Below, piece by piece: positions 47,690 to 55,198 of a stretch of 64,000 bases of DNA. Location: positions 5,208,001-5,272,000 of the forward strand of contig NZ_CP121682.1 in assembly GCF_029760955.1 (NCBI RefSeq), written 5' to 3'. This DNA comes from Streptomyces cathayae. Lineage in GTDB: Bacteria > Actinomycetota > Actinomycetes > Streptomycetales > Streptomycetaceae. Below the pieces are notes generated by a model, which worked only from the letters and a program-made list of their open reading frames with translations, did not search any database and was not told the origin of the DNA. A program made the translations under genes and the position numbers. The stretch's first letter is position 1. The number at the start of each line of letters is the position of its first letter.

Positions 47690-48298
47690 CACCCGTCAGG
47701 TTGGAAGGGGCTCCGGGCGTTCGCGTTCGATGAGTTCGGGCCTCTCGGGATTCGGCCCACCGTCGGCTCATGTTGGGCCGAGCAGGGCCGACCCGAGCGG
47801 CATCCCGCGACCTACCACCGCACCCATGGTGTGCGCTACTTCCACGGCTGCTACTCGGTCGGCGACGACACCCTGTGGGGTGTCAACCGTAGGAAGAAGG
47901 GCGCCTCGATCACCCTGGCCTCGCTGAAGTCGATCCGGGCCGCCCGCCCAGACTGCGCCCCGATCTACGTGATCCTGGACAACCTGTCCGCCCACAAGGG
48001 CGACACCATCAGGCGCTGGGCGAGCAAAAACCGGGTCGAGTTGTGCTTCACCCCGACCTACGTGTCCTGGGCCAACCCGATCGAGGCGCACTTCGGGCCG
48101 TTGAGGCAGCTCACCGCCGCCAACTCCAACCACCGCAACCACACCGCGCAGACCCGTGCCCTGCACGCCTACCTGCGCTGGCGGAACGCCAACGCCCGCC
48201 ATCCCGACGTTCTCGCGGCCCAGCGCAAGGAACGTGCCCGCATCTGCAGTGAGAAGGGCCTCCGCTGGGGCGGCAAACCACTACCGACCGCAGCCTGA
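47690..48298 (+). pseudogene. IS630-family transposase remnant (C-terminal catalytic part)
   Basis: From about 47,720 the plus strand encodes the DDE part of an IS630 transposase: FAFDEFGPLGIRP, YHRTHGVRYFHGCYSVGDD, VILDNLSAHKG (second Asp) and PTYVSWANPIEAHFGPLRQ (catalytic Glu). It ends WGGKPLPTAA at 48,298. The N-terminal helix-turn-helix half is missing. Upstream sequence in this frame is unrelated and merges with the IS5 element, so the remnant was probably truncated by that insertion or an associated deletion. The exact junction is not resolved. Confidence 0.8.
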
Positions 48299-48321
48299 CC
48301 ACCTAACCTAGCACCGCACCG

Positions 48322-49005
48322 CTAGGATTTGGCGGCTTTTGCCAGGACTCGGGCGAGTTCGCGGGGACAGGTGGCCATCGGCCAGTGGCCCGAGTCGAGG
48401 TCCACGTACTCAAGGTGGGTAGCGCGGGCGAGGTCAGGACTCTCACCGGCGGCAATCCACTCCTCGGCCTGGGTGGGGGTGAACTCGGGGCAGACAACCA
48501 CAACGGGGACGTCGAAGCGGCGCTCGTTGGTCAGGCGTACGACTCCCCTGGCGACCGCCTCGGGGACAGGAACGGCGGCGGACGCGACGCGGTCCCGGGT
48601 CTGCTGGTCCAGGTCGGCGGCGTCCGCACCCTCGAAGGGTTCCCAGCCCGGGAAGGGCATGGCGCCGCCCTCGATCGCGAAGTGATCGGCGTAGGCCCGA
48701 CCATCGGCGGCGGGGAAGCCGCCGATCAGGGCGACCTTGGCCACCTTCTCCGGTCGTGCGTCGGCGGCCAGCCAGGCCAGGGTCGATGCCACAGAGTGCC
48801 CTACCACCAGGGGCTTTCCGGGCGCCGCGTCAACCGCGGCAAGCACTGCTGCCAGCTGGTCGTCAAGCGTTGCGGAGGCGGCGCCGTCGCCCTGGCCTGG
48901 GAGAGTGAGTGGCACGGGATGGTGGCCGAGCACCGTGAGTTCGGGCACGACGTCGTCCCATGCGGATCCGTCGAGCCACAAGCCAGCGATGAGCAGGATG
49001 TCCAC
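48322..49005 (-). CDS. Alpha/beta hydrolase
   Basis: A 227-residue hydrolase beginning MDILLIAGLWLDGSAWDDVV, with oxyanion-loop residues near 7-11. The nucleophile elbow GHSVAS (Ser71) follows LVVGH, and the catalytic His lies in DLDSGHWPM near residue 208. It is of normal family length. The start ATG is preceded by gaaccaccg with weak complementarity to 16S. The substrate is unknown. It is a solitary cargo-like gene between insertion sequences. Confidence 0.85.
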   Translation of the reverse strand: MDILLIAGLWLDGSAWDDVVPELTVLGHHPVPLTLPGQGDGAASATLDDQLAAVLAAVDAAPGKPLVVGHSVASTLAWLAADARPEKVAKVALIGGFPAADGRAYADHFAIEGGAMPFPGWEPFEGADAADLDQQTRDRVASAAVPVPEAVARGVVRLTNERRFDVPVVVVCPEFTPTQAEEWIAAGESPDLARATHLEYVDLDSGHWPMATCPRELARVLAKAAKS

Positions 49006-49489
49006 GGTGGTTCTCCCGAAGAGGAGTCGGGTCTGGTTGCCGGCACGCTACAGGGAGGCTCTGACACCGGGCTCCGGTCAGAGTGCGACCGTTGAAGACG
49101 GCGGCTCGACCCAACCCGGCGAACCAACGCGGTCACAGCACTAGGCAACGGCGGGGAGTTGGCCGGGACGGAGGCCCGGAGGTGCGGCCGGTCGGCTCCG
49201 TGGGCTTTACCCACCTCCCCGGGCCGGGGCCCGCGTCGGGCAAGGCCAGGGGGCCACTCGTTCAAATTCCGGGCAGGATCACGACCTGCCCGAGTTGCCG
49301 GGCCAGCGTACGGCCCCCTGACCATGCCCGACCCCAACCCGGGCAGGACACCGGCCAAAGCCCACTCCACCGCCCTCACGCGCATAGCCGTCTGACGGCA
49401 ACGCCGACGGCAACACGGGCGTACGACAGGGAACTTCCACGCACATCCACGAACCGGCCCGAATTCGCTGACCAGCGAAAATGCAGGTG
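49006..49489. other. Non-coding stretch upstream of hydrolase
   Basis: I see no convincing gene. ORFs in several frames lack Streptomyces codon bias. The only structure is an 8-bp stem, cgggcagg (49270-49277) with cctgcccg (49285-49292). The stretch ends at a longer hairpin next to the IS3 end. Confidence 0.5.
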
Positions 49490-49530
49490 ACGCCCGCCCG
49501 GCGAGCACACGTACTATGTGCTGGCGGGCG
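49490..49530. other. Hairpin abutting the left end of the IS3 element
   Basis: cgcccgcc (49490-49497) pairs with ggcgggcg (49523-49530), and agcac (49504-49508) with gtgct (49518-49522), leaving a one-sided bulge. It stops two bases before the IS3 inverted repeat. It may be the remaining half of a terminator that served as insertion target. Confidence 0.4.
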
Positions 49531-49602
49531 AGTGAGGTTCCCCCTGTCGAGCGGACAGCTTGATACTGGGACCGGTGGTCCCGGAGAAAGCAGTTACAGG
49601 TA

Positions 49603-49908
49603 GTGAGTAGCAAGAGCAACATGAGCAAGCGGTACACGGCCGAGTTCAAGCGGGACGCGGTCGCCTTGGCGTTGTCCTCGGAGAAGACGGTCACCGAGGT
49701 CGCGAGGGATCTGGGCGTGAGTCCGGAAGGGCTGCGCGGGTGGGTGAAGCAGGCGAAGATCGACCGCGGTGAGGGACCCGCCGGGGCTTTGACCACTGCG
49801 GAGCGTGAGGAGTTGGTCCGGCTGCGGCGGAAGGTTCGCGAGCAGGAGGCCACGATCGAGGTTCTGGGAAAAGCGACCGCCTTCTTCGCTCAGGACAAGA
49901 TGAGGTAG
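49603..49908 (+). CDS. IS3 transposase OrfA (helix-turn-helix subunit)
   Basis: A 101-residue protein; GTG 49603 or ATG 49621 (MSKRYTAEFKRDAVALAL). The HTH KTVTEVARDLGVSPEGLRGW is followed by a leucine-zipper-like C-terminal helix (LVRLRRKVREQEATIEVLGK). This is the DNA-binding subunit of IS3 transposases. It ends five bases before the orfB start. Confidence 0.88.
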   Translation: MSSKSNMSKRYTAEFKRDAVALALSSEKTVTEVARDLGVSPEGLRGWVKQAKIDRGEGPAGALTTAEREELVRLRRKVREQEATIEVLGKATAFFAQDKMR

Positions 49909-49913
49909 ACACC

Positions 49914-50838
49914 GTGGCACGGTGTCGTTTCATCGATGCGGAGAAGGCATCGGAAGGTAATCCTGCAGGTCACAGCGTTGCGTTCTTGTGCCGTGTGCTG
50001 GGAGTACCCCGTTCCACCTACTCCGCGCACAGGGCGTCACGGCCGGCCCGGACGATGCGGGAGCGGGCCGAGGACGTGCTGGTGGGTGAGATCCGGGTGC
50101 TTCACGCCGGATCTCGCGGTGCCTATGGGGCCCCGCGCATCCACGCCGCCCTGCGGCGGGCCGGGCGGGTGGTGAACTCCAAGAAGATCGAGCGGCTGAT
50201 GCGCAAGCACCGGATCGTCGGGATCACCCGCCGCCGACGGCGGGGCCTGACCCGGCAGGCGAAGCGGGCGGTGTTCGCGCTCGACCTGATCGGCCGGGAC
50301 TTCACCGCGCCCCGGCCCGGGATGCGGCTCGTCGGCGACATGACCGAACTCAGCACGCTGGAAGGGAAGTTGTATCTGGCGACCTGTATCGATCTCGCGA
50401 CGCGGGAGGTGGTCGGCTGGGCGATGGCCGACCACCACCGCGCCGAGTTGCCGATTGCGGCCTTGCGGCCTTGCGGCCTTGCGGATGGCGGCCGGGCGTG
50501 GCGGCCTGGAGCAGGGTTGCGTCATGCATACGGATCGCGGCAGCGAGTACACGAGTGACGAATTCCGCAGCGAAATACGCAAGTTGCGCATGAGGCAGTC
50601 GATGGGGCGCGTCGGCTCTTGTTACGATAATGCCGCCGCGGAAAGCTGGTTCGCCATCCTGAAAGCGGAGATCGGGACGACGGTGTGGGAGACCCGCGAG
50701 GCCGCCCGGGCCGACGTTTTCCGCTACGTCGAGGTCGAGTACAACCGCAGCCGGCTCCGTCGGCACCCCGACTACGGGTACGTCACCCCACTCGAAACGA
50801 GATCCTTGCTCAGGCAGAACCTCGTCCCGGCAGCGTAG
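49914..50838 (+). pseudogene. IS3 transposase OrfB, split by octamer expansion
   Basis: The first part (frame of 49914) carries HTH_21 and the first catalytic Asp (LVGDMTELSTLEGKLYLA). The second part (frame of 50455) carries the second Asp (HTDRGSEYTS) and the Glu (NAAAESWFAILKAEI). They are joined at 50461-50484, where ccttgcgg is present three times in a row. One copy would read PIAALRMAAGRGGLE in a single frame; two extra octamers (16 bases) shift it by one. The result is two polypeptides that separate the DDE residues. Loss or gain of octamers could restore the frame. Confidence 0.85.
50461..50484 (+). repeat. Triple ccttgcgg octamer inside IS3 orfB
   Basis: Three perfect tandem copies of ccttgcgg follow attgcgg. 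An intact orfB needs only one copy, as judged from the continuous protein reading on either side. The expansion is the cause of the frameshift. Confidence 0.85.
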
Positions 50839-51015
50839 ACACCCGCTGTCCAGTTCGCGGGGGGAACTTCACCTCGTGCATAATTCGAATGGGGCCTGCG
50901 GCACAAACCTGACACGAGGTGAAAAGGTTGCTGCCGCTACGAGCTCGTAACACGATCTTGTTGAAGTGGCCTGGTAGGCCGTGACCGATGTGAGGAATCC
51001 GCCGTTCGGGAGGGT

Positions 51016-51417
51016 GTGAGTGCCCGGCCGTGGATCGTGGACGACGACTTGTGGGCACTGATCGAACCGTTGCTGCCGCCCTGGCCGGAGAAGGCACCGG
51101 GGCCGCGCCCGGTGCCGGACCGGCTCTGCCTGCAGGGCATCTTCTATGTCCTCCACAACGGCATAGCCTGGCAACTGCTGCCCCCTGAGCTGGGGTTCGG
51201 CTCCGGGCAGACCTGCTGGCGGCGCCTGGACCGCTGGCAGAAGGCCGGCGTCTTCGACCAGCTGCACCGCATCCTGCTGGCCGAACTGAACGCGGTCGGC
51301 GCACTCGACTGGTCTCGCGTGTGTGTGGACGGCTCCCACATCCGCGCGAAAAAGGGGGTGCCGACACCGGTCCGTCGCCGGTCGATCGGCGCAAGACGGG
51401 CAGCAAACATCACCTGA
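51016..51417 (+). CDS. IS5-type transposase, N-terminal frame
   Basis: A 133-residue ORF (GTG 51016). The N-terminal DUF4096-like domain reads WIVDDDLWALIEPLLPP, LCLQGIFYVLHNGIAWQLLP and WRRLDRWQKAGVFDQL, and the first catalytic Asp lies in VCVDGSHIRAKKG. After gcgaaaaaggggg (about 51347-51359) the frame runs on for 20 residues of unrelated sequence. The second catalytic part is in the -1 frame, so the active transposase is most likely made by ribosomal frameshifting. Confidence 0.82.
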   Translation: MSARPWIVDDDLWALIEPLLPPWPEKAPGPRPVPDRLCLQGIFYVLHNGIAWQLLPPELGFGSGQTCWRRLDRWQKAGVFDQLHRILLAELNAVGALDWSRVCVDGSHIRAKKGVPTPVRRRSIGARRAANIT

Positions 51418-51824
51418 TCTGCGACGGCTGCGGCACCCCGCTCAAGGTCATCACGACTGCGGCCAACGTCAACGACGTCACCCAGACCCTCGCCCTGGTC
51501 GACGGCATCCCGCCCGTCGCCGGCCGCCCCGGCCGTCCGCGCCGCCGTCCCGAAGCCCTGCTCGGCGACAAGGGCTACGACTCCAACCCGAACCGCGAAG
51601 AGCTGCGCAAGCGGCGGATCCTGCCGGTCATCTCCCGCAAGGGCGCCCCCGACATCAAGGGCCTGGGCAAGCTCCGGTACGTGGTGGAGCAGACCTTCGC
51701 CCTGCTCCACCAGTTCAAGCGCCTCGCGGTCCGCTGGGAACGCCGCACCGAACTCCACGATGCCTTCGTCTCCCTGGCCTGCAGCCTGATCTGCTGGAGA
51801 CGTCTCAAGAAGGCCCGATCATGA
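51321..51824 (+). CDS. IS5-type transposase, C-terminal frame (-1)
   Basis: This frame carries the rest of the DDE domain: GGADTGPSPVDRRKTGSKHH, LLGDKGYDSNPNREEL (second Asp) and KLRYVVEQTFALLHQFKRLA (catalytic Glu). It overlaps the first frame by 97 bases and is -1 relative to it. The slip site lies in the AAA AAG GGG stretch. It probably has no independent start: the product is the fused AB protein. Confidence 0.82.
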   Translation: MCGRLPHPREKGGADTGPSPVDRRKTGSKHHLICDGCGTPLKVITTAANVNDVTQTLALVDGIPPVAGRPGRPRRRPEALLGDKGYDSNPNREELRKRRILPVISRKGAPDIKGLGKLRYVVEQTFALLHQFKRLAVRWERRTELHDAFVSLACSLICWRRLKKARS

Positions 51825-51837
51825 TCGTGTTACGAGC

Positions 51838-51915
51838 TCTGAAGGAGTCACGGAGTTGGCTTACAAGACGACCTTCCTTCCTGATGGCAGCATTGCCCAC
51901 ATCAAGTTCAAGTGA
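51838..51915 (+). pseudogene. Residual C-terminus of an IS-truncated toxin-like ORF
   Basis: Directly beyond the IS5 right end a frame reads SEGVTELAYKTTFLPDGS then IAHIKFK and stops at 51913-51915. The stop is followed at once by a small immunity-like gene, the layout of a polymorphic-toxin tip. The TTG at 51856 has ggagtcacggag before it, so a 19-residue peptide could be made, but the simplest reading is the last residues of a gene beheaded by the insertion. Its domain cannot be identified from so little. Confidence 0.45.
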
Positions 51916-51926
51916 GGATGAGGTCC

Positions 51927-52274
51927 ATGGGATCGGATACTTTCCAGGCTCTGATCGGCCTGCTTGGCTGGGAATCATCGCTGGATGGCCTGATCGACGC
52001 CGCTAACCGATGCGATCGACACGAGGGGCCGTCTGTACGCTTGGATCGTGATGCGGTAAGAGAGGTTCTGCAGCGATGCACCTCCGGAGAACTAGACGTT
52101 CTCCAATTGCCGCGATGGGCTGGGGCGATTCACATGTTGGAGCGTGTCGAGATCGACGAAGTGGACGTTGAGATTCTGACTCAACTCCTCTTCGAGGTGT
52201 CGAGTCCTGAACTATTCGAGCCGATCACCGTTGACGTATGTCAGCGATGGATCAGTCGAATGGAACATGCATAG
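51927..52274 (+). CDS. Small acidic protein, probable orphan immunity protein
   Basis: A 115-residue protein from ATG 51927 (gatgagg upstream); GTG 51912, overlapping the previous stop, and ATG 51918 are alternatives. It is acidic and helical (MGSDTFQALIGLLGWESSLDG, ERVEIDEVDVEILTQLLFEV), without signal peptide. Lower GC content, size, and position directly after a toxin-like C-terminal remnant suggest an immunity protein. I recognise no named Imm family. A strong hairpin follows its stop. Confidence 0.55.
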   Translation: MGSDTFQALIGLLGWESSLDGLIDAANRCDRHEGPSVRLDRDAVREVLQRCTSGELDVLQLPRWAGAIHMLERVEIDEVDVEILTQLLFEVSSPELFEPITVDVCQRWISRMEHA

Positions 52275-52293
52275 CGCTCTGCTTACGCAAAAG

Positions 52294-52335
52294 CCTGGAG
52301 GCCCGGACGGAGGAGATTCCGACCGGGCCTCCAGG
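52294..52335. terminator. 13-bp stem between convergent genes
   Basis: cctggaggcccgg (52294-52306) pairs perfectly with ccgggcctccagg (52323-52335) across a 16-base loop. It lies between the rightward immunity-like gene and the leftward integrase remnant, so it can serve both. The ends are flanked by gcaaaag and gcgtttgacgg, giving a short T-stretch on the plus side. Confidence 0.75.
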
Positions 52336-52363
52336 GCGTTTGACGGCAACGGTGACGGCAATG

Positions 52364-52740
52364 TCAGCGGACGACGGCTGCGGTGGGCGGGTCGTCCGGG
52401 TCGTCGGTCGTGCCGAGGATGCTGCCGAGGGTATTGATGGCCTGGCGTTGGAGGCGGAGTCGGACGTGGGCGTAGACGCCGGCGGTGACGCCGATGTGAG
52501 CGTGGCCGAGGAGCTCCTTGGTCACGACGAGTTCGACGCCCTGTTCCAGCAGCAACGTGGCGGTCGAGTGTCGGATGTCGTGGAAGCGGATGCGGCGGAG
52601 GCCGGCCTTGCGGAGGAGCGTGGTGAAGGTGCGGGTGAGGTTGGCCGGGTCGATCAGTCTGTCCTGCGCTGTGGTGAACACGTGCCCGCTGTGCTGCCAC
52701 GCGGTGCCCTCAGCTCCTCGCGAGTGCTGCTGCTTGCGGG
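52364..52740 (-). pseudogene. Tyrosine integrase remnant (catalytic C-terminus)
   Basis: The minus strand encodes the end of a phage/ICE-type tyrosine recombinase: TAWQHSGHVFTTAQDRLIDP, NLTRTFTTLLRKAGLRRIRF, then HDIRHSTATLLLEQG (HxxR), LLGHAHIGVT and the active-site Tyr in GVYAHVRLR. The N-terminal SAM-like and first-arginine parts are missing; the open frame continues upstream to 53098, but that sequence is not integrase and overlaps another gene. It marks a former integrative element. I find no adjacent tRNA or recognisable att repeats. Confidence 0.8.
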
Positions 52741-52857
52741 GAGCTGAGGGGCTTGAGGTCGCGTGGAGTTGGTGGAAACGCACGTGGCGGTTGATCGCTC
52801 GACGCATCAGCCGTCGTGGCTGGCTTTCTGTAGCTGAGCCTGAAGGCGCGACGGGGA

Positions 52858-53880
52858 TCAGGTGACCAGCGACGGTGGCGTGATCGTCCGTGCTCGGTCG
52901 TACAGGTCGCGGGCCGCCGCGTTTTTCAGATGAGGCCGCAGGAGACCGAACATCGCCTTTATACGGTCGTCGGCGCGGCCGGACTGCACCTTGGGGTAGT
53001 CGTCGAGGGACTGGTGCCAGGTGGTGCAGGCCGCTTCCAGGTGGCCGAGTTCCAGCTGCCGCTCTGCCAGCAGGCCGCGTCGGTGCACTCGCGTGCACTG
53101 GTACACGCTGGGGCGGAGCCGGTCCGCTCGTTGCATGGCTTCGACGGCGCCGGCCTTGTCGCCGAGTTCGTAACGTACTTGGCTGACGTGGTAGTTGAGT
53201 GAAGAGGGGTTGTACGATCCGAATGCCTTGCCGCGTGACTCGGCGCGGTCCATGGCGGCCTCGGCCTCCCGGATGCAGCGCAGCGCGCCCCTGCGGTCAC
53301 CGGTCTGCGCGGCGGCATGCGCCTGCTGCCCGAGAAGGAAGGCCAGCATCCGGGGGCCGGCCTTCGGGGAGGCGGCGGAAGCGGCGTCGGCCAGCTCCCT
53401 GGCCTTCGTCCCGTGGCGGAGGTCGACGGCCTGGACGCTCATCCCGCGCAGGGTGGTGCAGTACGTCAGGTGATCCTCGGCCGCTCCCGCCAGCTCCAGG
53501 GCCTTGACGTAGTAGCGCTGGGCGAGACCGTGCAGCCCTTCGTCCACGGCCATGTAGCCGGTCAGGTAGAGCAGGTCCGAGGCGGCGGACAGCATTGCCT
53601 TGCGTACGTCCTCGGGCGCGTCGGCGCGCAGGGAGGAGGCCACGGTGTTGACCATGAACGAGGCCGCCATGGGGCGTGCGTGACGGCCGCCGAACTCGTC
53701 GTCCAGTTGCGAGACGCGCTCGGTCATGGCGACGACCATGTCCACTTCGTTCATGCCGATGCGTGTCGTGCGGCCTGACTGGAGGGCATCGGCGCGCCCC
53801 ACCACATCGGGCCAGCCGGGAATGGTGAGGGCCACGGAGAACAGGCCGGCCCCCAGGACGCTGCGGCGGGACGGGTCCAT
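52858..53880 (-). CDS. TPR-like helical protein, regulator-type, possibly N-truncated
   Basis: A 340-residue protein from ATG 53880, preceded by GGGGAGG (53887-53893 on the minus strand); GTG 53904 and 53913 extend it slightly. Its start, DPSRRSVLGAGLFSVALTIPGW, matches the segment that in many Streptomyces HTH regulators follows the DNA-binding domain, but it also resembles a Tat signal (RR plus hydrophobic stretch). TPR-like helices fill residues 60-330 (DEGLHGLAQRYYVKALELAG, QTGDRRGALRCIREAEAAMD). No HTH domain is found upstream. Its place at the edge of the mobile region may explain the loss. Confidence 0.65.
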   Translation of the reverse strand: MDPSRRSVLGAGLFSVALTIPGWPDVVGRADALQSGRTTRIGMNEVDMVVAMTERVSQLDDEFGGRHARPMAASFMVNTVASSLRADAPEDVRKAMLSAASDLLYLTGYMAVDEGLHGLAQRYYVKALELAGAAEDHLTYCTTLRGMSVQAVDLRHGTKARELADAASAASPKAGPRMLAFLLGQQAHAAAQTGDRRGALRCIREAEAAMDRAESRGKAFGSYNPSSLNYHVSQVRYELGDKAGAVEAMQRADRLRPSVYQCTRVHRRGLLAERQLELGHLEAACTTWHQSLDDYPKVQSGRADDRIKAMFGLLRPHLKNAAARDLYDRARTITPPSLVT

Positions 53881-53913
53881 ATCCAGCCTCCCCAGGTCGA
53901 TCACCCCTTCCAC

Positions 53914-54365
53914 GGTATCCGCAGCCGCTGAGGAGTGATCGCGCGGAAGTGGACCGCTTTCCGGGAACCGCGCTCCGGCGCCGCTGAAAGCCCCAGGTCA
54001 AGCACCTGGCGAGGGTGTTCCTGCGGGTGGTGCAGGGGATCTGAAGGTGGCGTCGTGGGGTGGGGCCGGTGCTGCTGGCGGGCGGGCGGTGTTCCGCGAC
54101 CGGTCGGTGGGGCGGCGGTCTCGACGTGGGCGATGCCGGGCGCGCGTCCGCGCCTCGGGGAAGTCACACCGTCCCAAAGTCGTGAGCACTTTGGCCCCTG
54201 CTGTCCTGATGCCGCTCGTTTGAGCGCTTGAGTGACACATGCCCGCCGACTGCTCACGATTTTCGGCAAGGTACCCGTCTCCGGCTCCGCGGCGTCGGGA
54301 TCGCGGGGATCTCCTGCATCGCCCGGCGGGGTGCCATCCACCTGACCGTACTGCTCAACTCGCCT
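53914..54365. other. Gap without a convincing gene
   Basis: No ORF here has gene-like codon use. A minus-strand frame (53901-54341) ends RKAVHFRAITPQRLRIPWKG right before the TPR gene, but its upstream part is low-complexity. It could contain a decayed N-terminal half of the neighbouring regulator. Confidence 0.4.
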
Positions 54366-54397
54366 ATCGGGGTTGTCTCACGCGAGATAACCCCGAT
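54366..54397 (-). terminator. Hairpin after the ATP-binding regulator
   Basis: The two 14-base arms (54366-54379 and 54384-54397; atcggggtt...aaccccgat) match at 13 of 14 positions around a four-base acgc loop. The hairpin lies 41 bases beyond the stop of the leftward ATP-binding gene, the right place for its terminator. Confidence 0.65.
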
Positions 54398-54437
54398 TCC
54401 GGACGCCTTCAGTTGAACTGACCGTATCGCCCCACCG

Positions 54438-55004
54438 TTACCGGCGGCTCTCCGAAGCCCGGGACTGGCCGGTGTGGCGGGCAGGGGTGATGAGTTGGCT
54501 GGGTCCGTCCTGTCGGTCCCGCTCACGCGCTTTCTCCCGCCCCCGTGGGAGTCGGCAGGGCTTGGGGGCGTCCCACTCGGCATACACCGTCTTGCCTACG
54601 ATCCGCGGCTCCCAGCCCCACCGTGTGGTCAGTGCGCCGACCAGAAGGAGGCCGCGTCCGAACTGGTCGGTGGCGCTCTCGGCCGGGCGCGGGCTCGGCA
54701 GTCGTTCACCGCGCGGGTCACTCACTTCGACCCGCAGGGCGTGCGTGTCGAGAGTGAGGCGTATGCGGATGAGCCGGCCGGGGACGCTGCCGTGCAACAG
54801 GGCGTTGGTCATCAGCTCCGAGACGACGAGGGCGACGTCCCCGGCCAGTTCCGGCTGCCCCCATTCGGTGACGAGCCGCGCCGCTCTGCGCCGGGCGAGC
54901 GGGACGCTGCGCTGGGTGGGGGTGTAGTCGAGGAGGTCCTCGTGGACGACCGGTTCGGACGGGGATCCGGGGCCGGGTGTGGCGCAGGATTCGGGTGCGG
55001 GCAC
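54438..55004 (-). CDS. Anti-sigma-type ATP-binding protein (HATPase_c)
   Basis: A 188-residue protein with GTG 55004 and AGGAGG twelve bases upstream. The GHKL ATPase fold is clear: VALVVSELMTNALLHG (N-box, Asn for Mg), VEVSDPRGERLP (G1 box) and QFGRGLLLVGALTTRWG (G2 box). In Streptomyces such RsbW-like proteins occur by the dozen next to HTH (DUF5753) and DUF397 genes and tune development or antibiotic production. It is divergent from the HTH gene, sharing a 194-base promoter region. A basic C-terminal tail is present. Confidence 0.85.
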   Translation of the reverse strand: MPAPESCATPGPGSPSEPVVHEDLLDYTPTQRSVPLARRRAARLVTEWGQPELAGDVALVVSELMTNALLHGSVPGRLIRIRLTLDTHALRVEVSDPRGERLPSPRPAESATDQFGRGLLLVGALTTRWGWEPRIVGKTVYAEWDAPKPCRLPRGREKARERDRQDGPSQLITPARHTGQSRASESRR

Positions 55005-55149
55005 GGGACGCGCCTCCTGGTGCGGGCGACGGTGTCTCTGCCGCGCCTGCGCAGGGGCAGGGCGGTGCACTTCCGCCGACTATGGGGCCGCAGAGTAAAC
55101 GGCTGGGCACCGAACGTAGCGATCCATTGGTCTGGGTGCAAATCGTTCA

Positions 55150-55163
55150 GAGATAATTGTCTC
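55150..55163. promoter_or_regulatory. Candidate operator/-10 in the divergent regulator promoter
   Basis: gagataattgtctc is a near-perfect 14-bp palindrome (one mismatched pair each side) in an AT-rich island between the ATP-binding and HTH genes. It contains gataat, a good -10 hexamer for the HTH gene about 40 bases downstream. It may be the HTH protein's own binding site. Confidence 0.35.
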
Positions 55164-55198
55164 CATGATTCTCTGTGTCGAGTTGAGTCCGGCACCAT

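Larger units (their letters stand above)
49533..50871 (+). mobile_element. IS3-family insertion sequence, 1339 bp
   Basis: The ends are imperfect inverted repeats: 49533-49558 (tgaggttccccctgtc...) matches the reverse complement of 50846-50871 (tgaagttccccccgcg...), both closing with ggacag. Between them lie orfA (49603-49908) and a disrupted orfB (49914-50838) on the plus strand. No target-site duplication is obvious. Because orfB is frameshifted the copy should not transpose by itself. Confidence 0.82.
50941..51839 (+). mobile_element. IS5-family (IS427-like) insertion sequence, about 0.9 kb
   Basis: A 17-bp perfect inverted repeat, gagctcgtaacacgatc, lies at 50941-50957 and, reversed, at 51823-51839. 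It encloses two overlapping transposase frames. The target duplication cannot be read with certainty because the repeat starts with the palindrome gagctc. The 69 bases between this element and the IS3 (50872-50940) hold no gene, only a short acctcgtg/cacgaggt inverted repeat. Confidence 0.85.

Noticed and set aside
49255..49300. tRNA-like T-loop text (gttcaaattcc)
   Set aside because: No acceptor, D-arm or anticodon arm can be formed around it; the adjacent 8-bp stem is not in tRNA register.
53901..54341. Minus-strand 146-codon ORF upstream of the TPR gene
   Set aside because: Pro/Arg-rich and domainless with poor codon bias; only its last 20 residues look protein-like, so I list the area as a gap.
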